Assembly (NCBI RefSeq): GCF_022818495.1
Contig: NZ_CP089291.1
Location: 372,001 to 436,000, forward strand
DNA from: Fodinisporobacter ferrooxydans
GTDB lineage: Bacteria > Bacillota > Bacilli > Tumebacillales > MYW30-H2
DNA: 64,000 nucleotides
Reading direction: 5' to 3'
The translations under genes and the position numbers were made by a program. The first letter of the stretch is position 1; each line of letters opens with the position of its first letter. Of this stretch, positions 27,118 to 35,864 are shown in pieces. The notes beneath the pieces were generated by a model. The model did not search any database. It was not told where the DNA came from and saw nothing but the letters and a program-made list of their open reading frames with translations.

Positions 27118-28908
27118 CTACTTTGTCAGTTCAAGAAATTGTCTTGCATCGGCAATCGAAACATCGACAGCGCTTTGCCAGAAGTCCGGTTTTGTCAGAT
27201 CTGCACGTAGATGTTTCGCTGCCAATTCTTCCACAGTCATCGACCCCGTATCGCGCAGCAATGCTACATACCTGTCTTCAAAACTTGCACCTTCCTGCAG
27301 TGCTTGCGCGTAAATGCCGGAACTGAACAAAAACCCGAACGTATAAGGAAAATTATAAAACGGAACATCTGTAATGTAAAAATGCAATTTGGATGCCCAA
27401 AAATGAGGGTGATATTCCGCCAGAGCATCCTTATACGCTGTTTTCTGGGCAGTCATCATCAACTGACTCAGCATCTCCATATCGACAAGGCCGTTTTTCC
27501 TCTCTTCATAGAAACTGGTTTCGAACAGGAAGCGGGCATGAATATTCATGAAAAAAGCGACAGCCCGTTCCACTTTCTCATCCAGTAACACGATTCGCTC
27601 CTCGTCTGATGCCGCTTGTCGCAATGCGGCGTCCGATACGATCATTTCGGCAAACGTCGAAGCGGTTTCGGCTACATTCATCGCATAATTTTGCGCCAAT
27701 GCCGGCATATCTTCCATCACATATTGGTGATACCCGTGTCCCAATTCATGTGCCAATGTCGATACATTGGAAGATGTTCCGGAGAATGTCAGGAAGATGC
27801 GCGTCTGCCCGCTGACCGGAAATCCTGTGCAGAATCCGCCGGGACGTTTCCCAGGGCGATCTTCCGCTTCGATCCAGCGGTTGCGAAACGCCTGTTCTGC
27901 AAATGCCGCCATTTTCGGGCTGAACCGTTGGAAATGTTGAAGAATAAATTCGGCTGCTTCTGCATAACTGACTTGTTTCGTCGTTTTTCCAAGGGGGGCG
28001 GAAACGTCATGCCAGCTGAGCCGTTCCAGACCCAGCAGCTTTGCTTTGCGATGCAAATACTGCACGAAAATATCTTTGTTCCGGTCGATTACATCCCACA
28101 TCGTTTGCAACGTCTGCTCGGACATGCGGTTGATCGCGAGCGGTTCCTTCAACACGGAATTCCAGCCCCGATGTTTGTAAACGGCAAGCCGGAACCCGGC
28201 CAAGTGATTGAGCGCATCCGCACAAAAGTCCGCTTGTTCGGCCCAGGCTTCTTCCCATTTTTGAAATACGGCCGCGCGTTCCTCCCGCTTGCTGCTGGCT
28301 AACTTATTGGCCGCTTGTCCGACAGATACCGCTGCCGTCTCGCCATTTTCCTCAAGCGGTATGCTCATTCTGCCAACAGTCGTATCATACAGGGATTCCC
28401 AGGCATGATAGCCGTCAACCGCCAAATCATTCACCAACACTTCCTGCTCCGGCGGCAATTTTTCGATCGCCTGTGTCCTTCTTTCATTCAGCGGAAAGGC
28501 AATCCCTTGCAGCGATTCCGCTTGCCGCAAAAGCTGGCTCCATACATCTGCATCCACTTTTAAAATGGCTTTGTCCAACAATGTCCAAACAGAAGAATAC
28601 TGTGCATACAAGCTCTTTACCTGTCCATTTAAAAGAACGGCCTTTTTATCTTTCGTGTCTTGCGCCATCAGGCATCCCACAAACGACATCGCCTGCGCAA
28701 TCCGTTTCTGCACATCTTGCAGGCGTTCGACCACCTGCTGAAAATCATCCCCATCCTCTGCAGACTGGGGAATATGTAAATGTTGCAAGTGCTGCAACAA
28801 CTGTTGAACATCCATATCCAACTTTGAAATATACTGAGCAAATTCCGGAGAACTGCTTCCACCGGGAAAGAACACATCCAGGTCCCATGTTTGATTATAT
28901 GATTGCAT
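27118..28908 (-). CDS. M3-family oligoendopeptidase F (PepF)
   Basis: 596 residues. The ATG at 28908 is eight bases after AAAGGTGG; an earlier GTG overlaps that site. Zinc motif HELGH (in TLAHELGHGYHQY, His ~385) with the downstream Glu in AETASTFAEM are typical of PepF/M3B peptidases. Length matches the family. It is a cytoplasmic zinc peptidase that degrades oligopeptides, such as imported peptides or signal-peptide remnants. No signal peptide. Single gene. Confidence 0.94.
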   Translation of the reverse strand: MQSYNQTWDLDVFFPGGSSSPEFAQYISKLDMDVQQLLQHLQHLHIPQSAEDGDDFQQVVERLQDVQKRIAQAMSFVGCLMAQDTKDKKAVLLNGQVKSLYAQYSSVWTLLDKAILKVDADVWSQLLRQAESLQGIAFPLNERRTQAIEKLPPEQEVLVNDLAVDGYHAWESLYDTTVGRMSIPLEENGETAAVSVGQAANKLASSKREERAAVFQKWEEAWAEQADFCADALNHLAGFRLAVYKHRGWNSVLKEPLAINRMSEQTLQTMWDVIDRNKDIFVQYLHRKAKLLGLERLSWHDVSAPLGKTTKQVSYAEAAEFILQHFQRFSPKMAAFAEQAFRNRWIEAEDRPGKRPGGFCTGFPVSGQTRIFLTFSGTSSNVSTLAHELGHGYHQYVMEDMPALAQNYAMNVAETASTFAEMIVSDAALRQAASDEERIVLLDEKVERAVAFFMNIHARFLFETSFYEERKNGLVDMEMLSQLMMTAQKTAYKDALAEYHPHFWASKLHFYITDVPFYNFPYTFGFLFSSGIYAQALQEGASFEDRYVALLRDTGSMTVEELAAKHLRADLTKPDFWQSAVDVSIADARQFLELTK

Positions 28909-29144
28909 CAAGCTTTCCACCTTTGATTAAAATGCATCTCGTTTCCACTCAAGTTTATTATAAATTTTCCAAATGGAAAAAGCGAACTGTTTTCCTTGAT
29001 CCGAGGGATTTAAACCGTTTCCGAGAGAGTCAAGCCGTTTCAATGGAGTCCGCCTGTTCCAAACGCAATTCCCGGATCGCTTGTTCCCGCAGTTTGTATT
29101 TTTGAATTTTGATTCAGATTCTACATTTGGATTCGGATTCGCTT

Positions 29145-29774
29145 TTATAAGAACAAGTTCGTCGTTTCCCGATAACTTTTTCCGAGTCTGTAATAATGGT
29201 CAACAATACTCCCATTCAAATGTTTGTATGTTTCCGGTACGGCAGGCAACGCATCTGCCTGCTCTTGTGTTGAAACCACTTGCCCAGGCTCCACAAAACG
29301 ATGATCGCCGATTTTTACATAATTGCAAATGACTGCTCCATGCATGATCACGCAATCCCGTCCGATCAACGCACCGTAAATCGAAACATGCTGCCCGATG
29401 AACGTGTTCCGTCCGATAAATAATGGACCATGCGGCGCCGCATGATGTAAAATGCTCACAGAATCCTCAATGAAAACACCCATGGGTTTTTCTCCGACTT
29501 CGATATACTCTGCCGGATGACAATGTATGAGAACATAATCTTGTATATTGGTGCGTGGTCCGATAAACATTGGATACGACGAATCGGAGCGAATGATTGC
29601 ATGAAAGCCGACAAACGCATCTTCCGCAATTGTCACATCTCCAATGATGATCGATCCCGCGCTGACCACCGCTTCCTGGCTGATGTGCGGTTTTTTTACA
29701 TCCGGAACTTCTTGCATGGGCGGATTCTCATGAATGATTTGCTGCAAAGGGTACAAGCCATCCCGTTTTATCAT
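29145..29774 (-). CDS. gamma-class carbonic-anhydrase-like hexapeptide-repeat protein
   Basis: 209 residues from ATG at 29774 with GGGAG upstream. Left-handed beta-helix hexapeptide repeats run from about residue 35. The three metal His of the gamma class are at the expected places: NIQDYVLIHCH and HHAAPH with five-residue spacing. A C-terminal helix ends the chain. A trimeric zinc or iron enzyme is expected. The acidic loop of the archaeal Cam prototype, which carries the proton-shuttle Glu, is not evident, so activity may be low, as in CamH-like members. Single gene. Confidence 0.82.
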   Translation of the reverse strand: MIKRDGLYPLQQIIHENPPMQEVPDVKKPHISQEAVVSAGSIIIGDVTIAEDAFVGFHAIIRSDSSYPMFIGPRTNIQDYVLIHCHPAEYIEVGEKPMGVFIEDSVSILHHAAPHGPLFIGRNTFIGQHVSIYGALIGRDCVIMHGAVICNYVKIGDHRFVEPGQVVSTQEQADALPAVPETYKHLNGSIVDHYYRLGKSYRETTNLFL

Positions 29775-30007
29775 TCGATCAACTCCCTTCCCACCAAACA
29801 TATGAGCCAAAACCTAAACATATGATTCAACACTGCCTGACATTCTGCATGTTTACGCATTTTTAAAACAAATCCATGATCACAAGGCGTATATTTGGAA
29901 TAAACTATAAAGTAGGGATATATTTCACTTGGCAAGGCTGCATATCGCTTGCATGTTCAAAATATCCGTGAAATCGGGCAGAAATTCATAGAGTAGGAGG
30001 GATCGGC

Positions 30008-30496
30008 ATGGCTACTTGGAAGCATCCAAATAAAGGGGATACCTCCTTTTCAGCAATCTGTGCGTTCATTCGCGATAAAGTGAACCAGGACAACGGGAAA
30101 CATACCTTTCGGATTTACCTTGGAACAGATTCCCAAAGCCACGGGAACAGCGGAGTTACCCGCTATGTAACGGCATTAATTTTGCATACGGTGGGCAAAG
30201 GTGCAAATTTTTTTATCAAGAAGATGGATGAGCCGCTGGCACCATCCTTGCGGCAAAAAATATGGCGGGAATCCGTTCTGACATTTGAGCAGGCCATCGA
30301 ATTGGATCATGAGTTATCAGATCTTTTCAACCTTTCCAATGTTGAATTTCAAATTCATGTAGATTGCGGCATGAATGGTCCCACAAAAGATTTGATCAAG
30401 GAAGTCACAAGCATGTTCATTTCGGCCGGCTATGATGTAGTAACAAAACCGGACAGCGTTGCAGCCAGCAGTGCTGCTGACCGGTTCAGCAAATAG
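30008..30496 (+). CDS. ykuK: YkuK-family RNase H-fold protein
   Basis: 162 residues with GTAGGAGG upstream. It shows the DUF458/YkuK pattern: an N-terminal IRDKV helix, YLGTDSQSHG with the conserved acidic residue of an RNase H fold, RYVTALI strand, and HVDCG and KPDSVAASSAADR near the end. YkuK proteins are found mostly in spore formers and have no established substrate. Its stop is 9 bp from the stop of the convergent mtlA gene, with no clear terminator between. Confidence 0.85.
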   Translation: MATWKHPNKGDTSFSAICAFIRDKVNQDNGKHTFRIYLGTDSQSHGNSGVTRYVTALILHTVGKGANFFIKKMDEPLAPSLRQKIWRESVLTFEQAIELDHELSDLFNLSNVEFQIHVDCGMNGPTKDLIKEVTSMFISAGYDVVTKPDSVAASSAADRFSK

Positions 30497-30505
30497 CGGG
30501 CTTTT

Positions 30506-31912
30506 TCAGTGTCTTTTGTATTCCTCTTGCAATCTTGCAATGACAGCATCATAAACTTTCATATCCGTAAAAGCCTCCACAGACATATGTTCGCGATCCG
30601 GCGCATTTTGCCGGGCTTTTGGCGTTAACGTCTTATGCGTGATAATCAAATCTGCTTCTGCAGGTATCTCATATATGGATGAATTGGTCACATGAATATC
30701 GAGTTCCAGAACTTTCAGTTTCTTTTTTAGAAGCGCTGCAGCCATTGAACTTGACGCCAGCCCTGCATCACACGAAAACACAACCGTACGTATTTTCCGA
30801 CAGGATTTCGGCGGCTGTCTTTCTTCAAACAACTGCTCACTCCATCTCTCCGTTTGCTGTAAAATGCCCAATTCTGTCAAATTCGGTCGGCTTATTGTAT
30901 GATTCACTGCTTTGTGCAAGGGAATCCGTAAAATCATATAGCCAGTCAAAAAGGAAACAAGTGCGGAAGCCATTACACCCAACATGACAAAAGGCAAGTC
31001 ATCATGTGGGGATAATACAGCCAAAATAAGGATGCTGCCGGGTGAAGCAATCGAAACAAGACCAACATCAAAAAATTGAAAGACGGCAATACCTGCGATT
31101 CCACCGGCAATGACAGAGAAGAGCAGGCGCAGGTTCATCAAAACATAGGGAAAGTATACTTCATGTACGCCTCCCAATGCATGGATAATCAATGCGGTTT
31201 TGACTCCCTTTCTCTCTTCCCCTGTCGTTCGCAGCCAATACGCCAATAAGACTCCGATGCCTGGACCCGGATTACTTTCGAGCAGAAAGAAAACAGATTT
31301 CCCCATCTCTTTCGTTTGCTGGATCCCCAAGGGCGCCAAAATGCCATGATTGATTACGTTATTAAAGAAGAAAACTTTTGCCGGTTCGATCAAAACAGAG
31401 GACAACAGCAACCAGTCGGAGTTGACAATAATCTCCAGTACATGATTCATATCTTTTATGAATGACGATACAACCTGTCCCAAAAAGGCAAAACAAATCA
31501 GTGTGAGAACAACAGCTACAATCGCTGCAATAAAATTTGCCAATAATAATTCAAAGCCAGCCGGCAGCCGATGTTCAAGCTTCTTATCGATCCATTGGAT
31601 GAGCCAACCGGTAAAAAGCCCGATTGCCATCGCACCGATGATCATGGGAACGGAGCTTGCCTGTGTCAGTCCCATTGTGACAACTGCAGCAACGACAGCT
31701 CCTCTTTGTCCCCCTAACAACTTGCCGCCCGTATATCCGAATAGTACGGGAATTAACTGATTCAACATAGGGCCCACAAGAAGATTCAATTGTTCATTCG
31801 GCCACCAACCATACACGCCAAATAAAGCCCGGATCATTCCTACCACAATCAAGGCAGCGATGTTTTGATACACCATGGCGCTTAATAATCGGCCCAATTT
31901 ATTCATTCCCAT
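30506..31912 (-). CDS. mtlA: PTS mannitol-type EIICB
   Basis: 468 residues. The IIC part (about 1-345) is multi-pass with the NHG loop (NNVINHGILAPLG) and the conserved ESNPGPGIGVLLAY segment. The IIB domain carries the phospho-Cys in VVFSCDAGLASSSM (~380). It imports and phosphorylates mannitol or a similar hexitol. No IIA domain is in this protein; a IIA-like domain ends the regulator just upstream. The start overlaps the end of the regulator gene. No mannitol-1-phosphate dehydrogenase gene (mtlD) is nearby, so either it is elsewhere or the substrate differs. Confidence 0.9.
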   Translation of the reverse strand: MGMNKLGRLLSAMVYQNIAALIVVGMIRALFGVYGWWPNEQLNLLVGPMLNQLIPVLFGYTGGKLLGGQRGAVVAAVVTMGLTQASSVPMIIGAMAIGLFTGWLIQWIDKKLEHRLPAGFELLLANFIAAIVAVVLTLICFAFLGQVVSSFIKDMNHVLEIIVNSDWLLLSSVLIEPAKVFFFNNVINHGILAPLGIQQTKEMGKSVFFLLESNPGPGIGVLLAYWLRTTGEERKGVKTALIIHALGGVHEVYFPYVLMNLRLLFSVIAGGIAGIAVFQFFDVGLVSIASPGSILILAVLSPHDDLPFVMLGVMASALVSFLTGYMILRIPLHKAVNHTISRPNLTELGILQQTERWSEQLFEERQPPKSCRKIRTVVFSCDAGLASSSMAAALLKKKLKVLELDIHVTNSSIYEIPAEADLIITHKTLTPKARQNAPDREHMSVEAFTDMKVYDAVIARLQEEYKRH

Positions 31913-34049
31913 GGTGCCCCTTTAAAAGAATGCTCGTTTTCTCCAAGTAGCTATTTGATAAAATATCCTCCAGTTTTTTCTTGAGATCATCCGGATCAGA
32001 GGAATGGAGCGCAGCCAAAAACGAATCATCGATTAAAGCGGCGCTTATTTCACTGATCATTTTGATCTGCTCTTGCGGGATGCCCGCTGGAGCAGCAAGC
32101 AATAAAAACGTGCGTACAGGTTGTGTCTCTTCATTCACTCCCCACAACACAACTTCAGGGAAGCGAAATACGGCGACAAGCAGTTCCTTTACACCCGCTG
32201 TTTTCGCATGAATCATCGCCAGTTCATCCAATACGAAAATACCCTTCTGCTCGCGCTCTGCCAGATCGGCAAGCAACCGGTGATAATTTTGGACGGCCGG
32301 ATGTGTCTCAATCGTTTTCACGATTTCATGCAACTGGACAGGAACTTCATCTGGCTTTACTTGCACCGACTCTTGAACAAAGAAATGGCGAAGTATTTGC
32401 AGCATCGCCTCGCCATAGCGGGCCATTGCCAACATTTCCGGTGCAGAGGTTTGGGATGTTTCATGTTTGCTTTTGTATCCATTCGAGAGGTTGTCGAACA
32501 TACTTGTCATGGCCTCCATATCCTTTTGATCTAAAAATGGAGTCACCTGAATGACCGGGACAGTTTGCACATGTGATAACGCAACCGTCGAGATAATCAT
32601 GTCGACGGCATGATGACTGTCCAGCCAAACCTGCAATTCATTTGCAGAAATAATGTCATCGATTTGAATGTTTGAAAATTCTTTTCGCAACCGGGACGCC
32701 AAGAAACGGGAAGTACCGATTCCGCTTGCACACACCACGACAACACGGTATTGTTTGGCTGTCTTGTTTTTCTTCCGAATGATGGCCGCACCGATATGCA
32801 TGGTCAAATATCCGATCTCCGTAACTGGCAACTGTTTGCCAAATCGCTTTGCCATCGCTGCTGCAGCATGCTCACATGCCTCAAAAACCACCGGATAATT
32901 CGCCCGAATCTGATCAAGCATCGGATTATATATGGATAAACCAAGTTCCAACCGTTTTATCGACGTTGTAAAGTGTGCAATCAAACCTTCAATCAAAAAT
33001 TCATCATCAGACAATCGCTCTTGCAACCGCTGTTCAACCGTATATACAAATTGTTTGGTTGCATTCATCCACAGCAACCGGCTGGCATCCTGCTCGAAAT
33101 CGGGAACTGCGCGGGAATGCATCGCTCCACGCAAATGAATGGCAATATAGCCGATTTCGACAATCGGGAGTGTGACATGTAAATATTGCTCCAATACTTT
33201 TGCGATTTGCTGTGCCAGCTCATATTCTCGCGCCCCTTTGGATAACGGAACAGCTGCCGCTTCTTTTTCCAGAAAGTTTCCCTGTTTAATACGTTCGACA
33301 GCCAGTGTGAGATGAATCACCAAAGACACGTATTCCCGATCTGTCAGGGTAATCTCCGCTTGCTTTGCCAAAGCTTCCTGCACAGCTTTTTCGACATAAA
33401 AAATATTGGAAACCTGTACAAACTCCATGAGATGTGATTGAATAACTTCTTGCAAATTGATAGTTTCCGGTTTTTGTTCACCGCTTTTCTTCGACCAACT
33501 AAACAATTCCAGCCACTCCTCGATTCGTATATCCTGAAGCAGGATATAGGAAGCGGCCGTCCGCAGGTTTCGTTCTGTCCCTTGTAAATAGACGCCTAAT
33601 CCTGGCTTCCGAATCACTTCCACCGCATACTTGGCAAACCACTGATCGACTTTGTCCAAATCATGACTGATTGTGGCTTCCGTGACCCCATATTTTCGAC
33701 TGAGAACAAATAACTTCACAGGTTCCTTTGCCAGCAACAAATCCCGGATCAAACCTTGCTGTCTTTGATCCGGCGTATAACTTGAGACAGCCGGCGCATC
33801 AGATATGGCGTTTTTCAGTTGCTCCATGTCATGCTGTGAACCGATCAACTGCACACCGGTCCCCTTCTTTTTCCAAAGGGAAACCTGAAAATTTTTGAGA
33901 AATTTTTCAATTGTGTTCAAATCCCGTTGAACGGTTCGAATATTCACGTGTACAGACTTTGCCAATTCCAGAAGAGAAATAGGTTCAGATATAGACAATA
34001 AAAGCAAAAGCAGTTCTTGTTGGCGAACGGAAATGTCCAAATCCCCCAT
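31899..34049 (-). CDS. mtlR: MtlR-type PRD transcriptional activator with IIB and IIA domains
   Basis: 716 residues from ATG at 34049 (GGGGGGAAGG upstream; a GTG ten codons earlier is possible and would overlap the previous gene). Order: two HTH domains (about 5-130), two PTS regulation domains with conserved His (IHLTLAVERI, AIHLRGAM; HFTTSIKRL, TMHIGAAI), a IIB-Gat-like domain (VVVCASGIGTSRF) and a C-terminal IIA-Mtl/Fru-like domain with a His in the expected place. Phosphorylation by PTS components sets its activity, making mtlA inducible by substrate and sensitive to glucose. It is co-translated with mtlA. Confidence 0.92.
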   Translation of the reverse strand: MGDLDISVRQQELLLLLLSISEPISLLELAKSVHVNIRTVQRDLNTIEKFLKNFQVSLWKKKGTGVQLIGSQHDMEQLKNAISDAPAVSSYTPDQRQQGLIRDLLLAKEPVKLFVLSRKYGVTEATISHDLDKVDQWFAKYAVEVIRKPGLGVYLQGTERNLRTAASYILLQDIRIEEWLELFSWSKKSGEQKPETINLQEVIQSHLMEFVQVSNIFYVEKAVQEALAKQAEITLTDREYVSLVIHLTLAVERIKQGNFLEKEAAAVPLSKGAREYELAQQIAKVLEQYLHVTLPIVEIGYIAIHLRGAMHSRAVPDFEQDASRLLWMNATKQFVYTVEQRLQERLSDDEFLIEGLIAHFTTSIKRLELGLSIYNPMLDQIRANYPVVFEACEHAAAAMAKRFGKQLPVTEIGYLTMHIGAAIIRKKNKTAKQYRVVVVCASGIGTSRFLASRLRKEFSNIQIDDIISANELQVWLDSHHAVDMIISTVALSHVQTVPVIQVTPFLDQKDMEAMTSMFDNLSNGYKSKHETSQTSAPEMLAMARYGEAMLQILRHFFVQESVQVKPDEVPVQLHEIVKTIETHPAVQNYHRLLADLAEREQKGIFVLDELAMIHAKTAGVKELLVAVFRFPEVVLWGVNEETQPVRTFLLLAAPAGIPQEQIKMISEISAALIDDSFLAALHSSDPDDLKKKLEDILSNSYLEKTSILLKGHHGNE

Positions 34050-34065
34050 CCTTCCCCCCTTTGAT

Positions 34066-35619
34066 TCATAAGTGCTCACCCGTCACTTGATTCGTTTTTT
34101 GTGCGATTCGATTCATTGCCTGAGCGGGTGTTTCCTTATTTGCAATCATCTTTTCCAATTCCGTAAAAATTACCGTATCGATCTCCGTCCAATTGGGAAT
34201 TTTCGGCCTCGTATACAGGTATTGTTTCTTCCAAGCATCCAATGTCGCTTTCATCGGCAACAGATTGGGCATCAATCCGGACTCGGCAGTTCCCGGTTCC
34301 ATGCCTTTTCGCACCGCTTCCAGGTTGTACACAGAATGGCGGGTAGGCGTTTCTCCACCCGCTTTCGACTGCAATATTTCATATTCTGTCTGTGGCGAAG
34401 TGGCCCATATCAAAAATAGCCAAGCCGCTTTTTGCTCATTTGGCGTCGCGTATTTATTGATGCCGATTCCCGTCCCGCCGAAAATGTTTGCACTGCGAAC
34501 AGGCCCTCTCGGCAAAAGCGACCATCCCACTTTGCCAACAACACGAGATGTCTTTGGATTCTCGAACATGGCAGAATATTCATGCCACATCGGCGCCATC
34601 GCCAAATCCCCCCCGGCGAACGCATCGGCAAGATCTTGCCAATCCCAGGAAATGCTGTAAGGGTCGGCAACCTGCATCAACTTTTGATAAAAGGTTGCCG
34701 CGCGAATGGCATTTTGTGATTGCAGGGCACTTGGCCCCGGATGAAAAGTTCCCACATAGCCCATATTGGGATTGTGAAAATAATCGCCGCCATATGCAGC
34801 CAGTATATTGCTGAAATCGCACATGAGGGAGTCATATTGTTTGGCCTGTTCACCTGTTCCATACTTGACTTCCGTTATAATTCCCTGTTTTACTTTTTCA
34901 TTGATCCATTTGGCGATCGTGTAATATTGTTCCCATGTCAAATTAGGGCCAGGCGTCCAATCAAATCCCTCTTCTCTTAAAAACAGGGATTTATACTTGT
35001 CAAATATATCTTTTCGGTAAGCCATGATCATTGTCGGAGAATCATATGGCAGCGTGTATAAGTTTTGATCACTCCCCATGTATCCATCCACAGCCAATTG
35101 AGTCGATATAAAATCATGCACGCCTCCCGGAATATGTGGCAATGCGGGATCGTGATTCAATCTGTTCAAATCCACAAATTGATTCGAATATTCGGCCAAC
35201 ACCTGATACGGGTCCGCATAAATTACTTGATGCGTATCCGCGTGTGCGTGAAATTCCAAACCTACTTTTTCTACAACGGATTCCAAATCCATTTGTTCGA
35301 TCGTTACATCAATTCCCGTAACATTTTCAAATTCCTTGATGTTCGCCCTTAACGCAGATGACGGAGGAGTGATTTCGGAAATAAAGCGCAAGTGTGTACC
35401 GGCAAATTGCCGCCAATTGAATCCTTTCGGCGCCTGAATCTTCGGCAACCCCGCCACCCAGCCCGGAAATGGGGCATCCACCTGTTTGTTTGGATTTAGA
35501 CGGCTTGTGGGATTCTGTTCTTGTCCGTCATGCACATGCTGAAACGGCGTGCAGGCAGTCAGCAGCAAACCCATTAGACTGACGCAAAGGGAAACTTGGA
35601 AATAGCGACTCTTATTCAT
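34066..35619 (-). CDS. ABC-type sugar-binding lipoprotein in a PTS operon
   Basis: 517 residues. A signal peptide ends in a lipobox (LLLTACT). The mature chain is an extracellular solute-binding protein family 1 type: LPYDSPTMIMAYRKDIFDKY, AYGGDYF, FAGGDLAMAPMWHEY, LFLIWATS. It resembles polyol-binding proteins of ABC importers. No permease or ATPase is next to it; the next genes are MtlR and the mannitol PTS. It may capture substrate for the ABC importer encoded at 39651-41458, or act as a surface sensor. The ribosome site lies only a few bases from the 153-bp repeat copy 2, so the original promoter may be displaced. Confidence 0.87.
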   Translation of the reverse strand: MNKSRYFQVSLCVSLMGLLLTACTPFQHVHDGQEQNPTSRLNPNKQVDAPFPGWVAGLPKIQAPKGFNWRQFAGTHLRFISEITPPSSALRANIKEFENVTGIDVTIEQMDLESVVEKVGLEFHAHADTHQVIYADPYQVLAEYSNQFVDLNRLNHDPALPHIPGGVHDFISTQLAVDGYMGSDQNLYTLPYDSPTMIMAYRKDIFDKYKSLFLREEGFDWTPGPNLTWEQYYTIAKWINEKVKQGIITEVKYGTGEQAKQYDSLMCDFSNILAAYGGDYFHNPNMGYVGTFHPGPSALQSQNAIRAATFYQKLMQVADPYSISWDWQDLADAFAGGDLAMAPMWHEYSAMFENPKTSRVVGKVGWSLLPRGPVRSANIFGGTGIGINKYATPNEQKAAWLFLIWATSPQTEYEILQSKAGGETPTRHSVYNLEAVRKGMEPGTAESGLMPNLLPMKATLDAWKKQYLYTRPKIPNWTEIDTVIFTELEKMIANKETPAQAMNRIAQKTNQVTGEHL

Positions 35620-35637
35620 ATCTTCTCTTCACCTAAA

Positions 35638-35790
35638 GAGGATATTCAAAAAGTAGTCAAAACTCCACGGCGGATTGCTTTGCCGAATCCCAAAAAGCCT
35701 TACTCATGTACCAAACACGTACACTCCGTCGGCTTTTCGTGCTTCGACTTCGCACTCCTTGTGTCTTACTTGACCACTTTTTGAACACTC
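35638..35790 (-). mobile_element. 153-bp MITE-like repeat, copy 2, with 7-bp target duplication
   Basis: Same length and sequence family as 14849-15001. It is flanked by perfect 7-bp direct repeats ACCTAAA (35631-35637 and 35791-35797). Terminal inverted repeats GAGGATATTCAAAAAGTAG and, reversed, GAGTGTTCAAAAAGTGG. No open reading frame of note. It lies between xylB and the PTS operon. Confidence 0.85.
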
Positions 35791-35864
35791 ACCTAAAAAG
35801 AATGTTCAAGCATACACACAGATTCTAACCAGCGAAAGGCCGAAATCAGCCTTATGGTTCGGAC

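Noticed and set aside
29030-29107. Minus-strand frame reading IQKYKLREQAIRELRLEQ and on to a stop
   Set aside because: It looks helical and protein-like but has no start codon or ribosome site and is only about 25 codons; possibly a degraded gene end after the carbonic-anhydrase-like gene, not enough to call.
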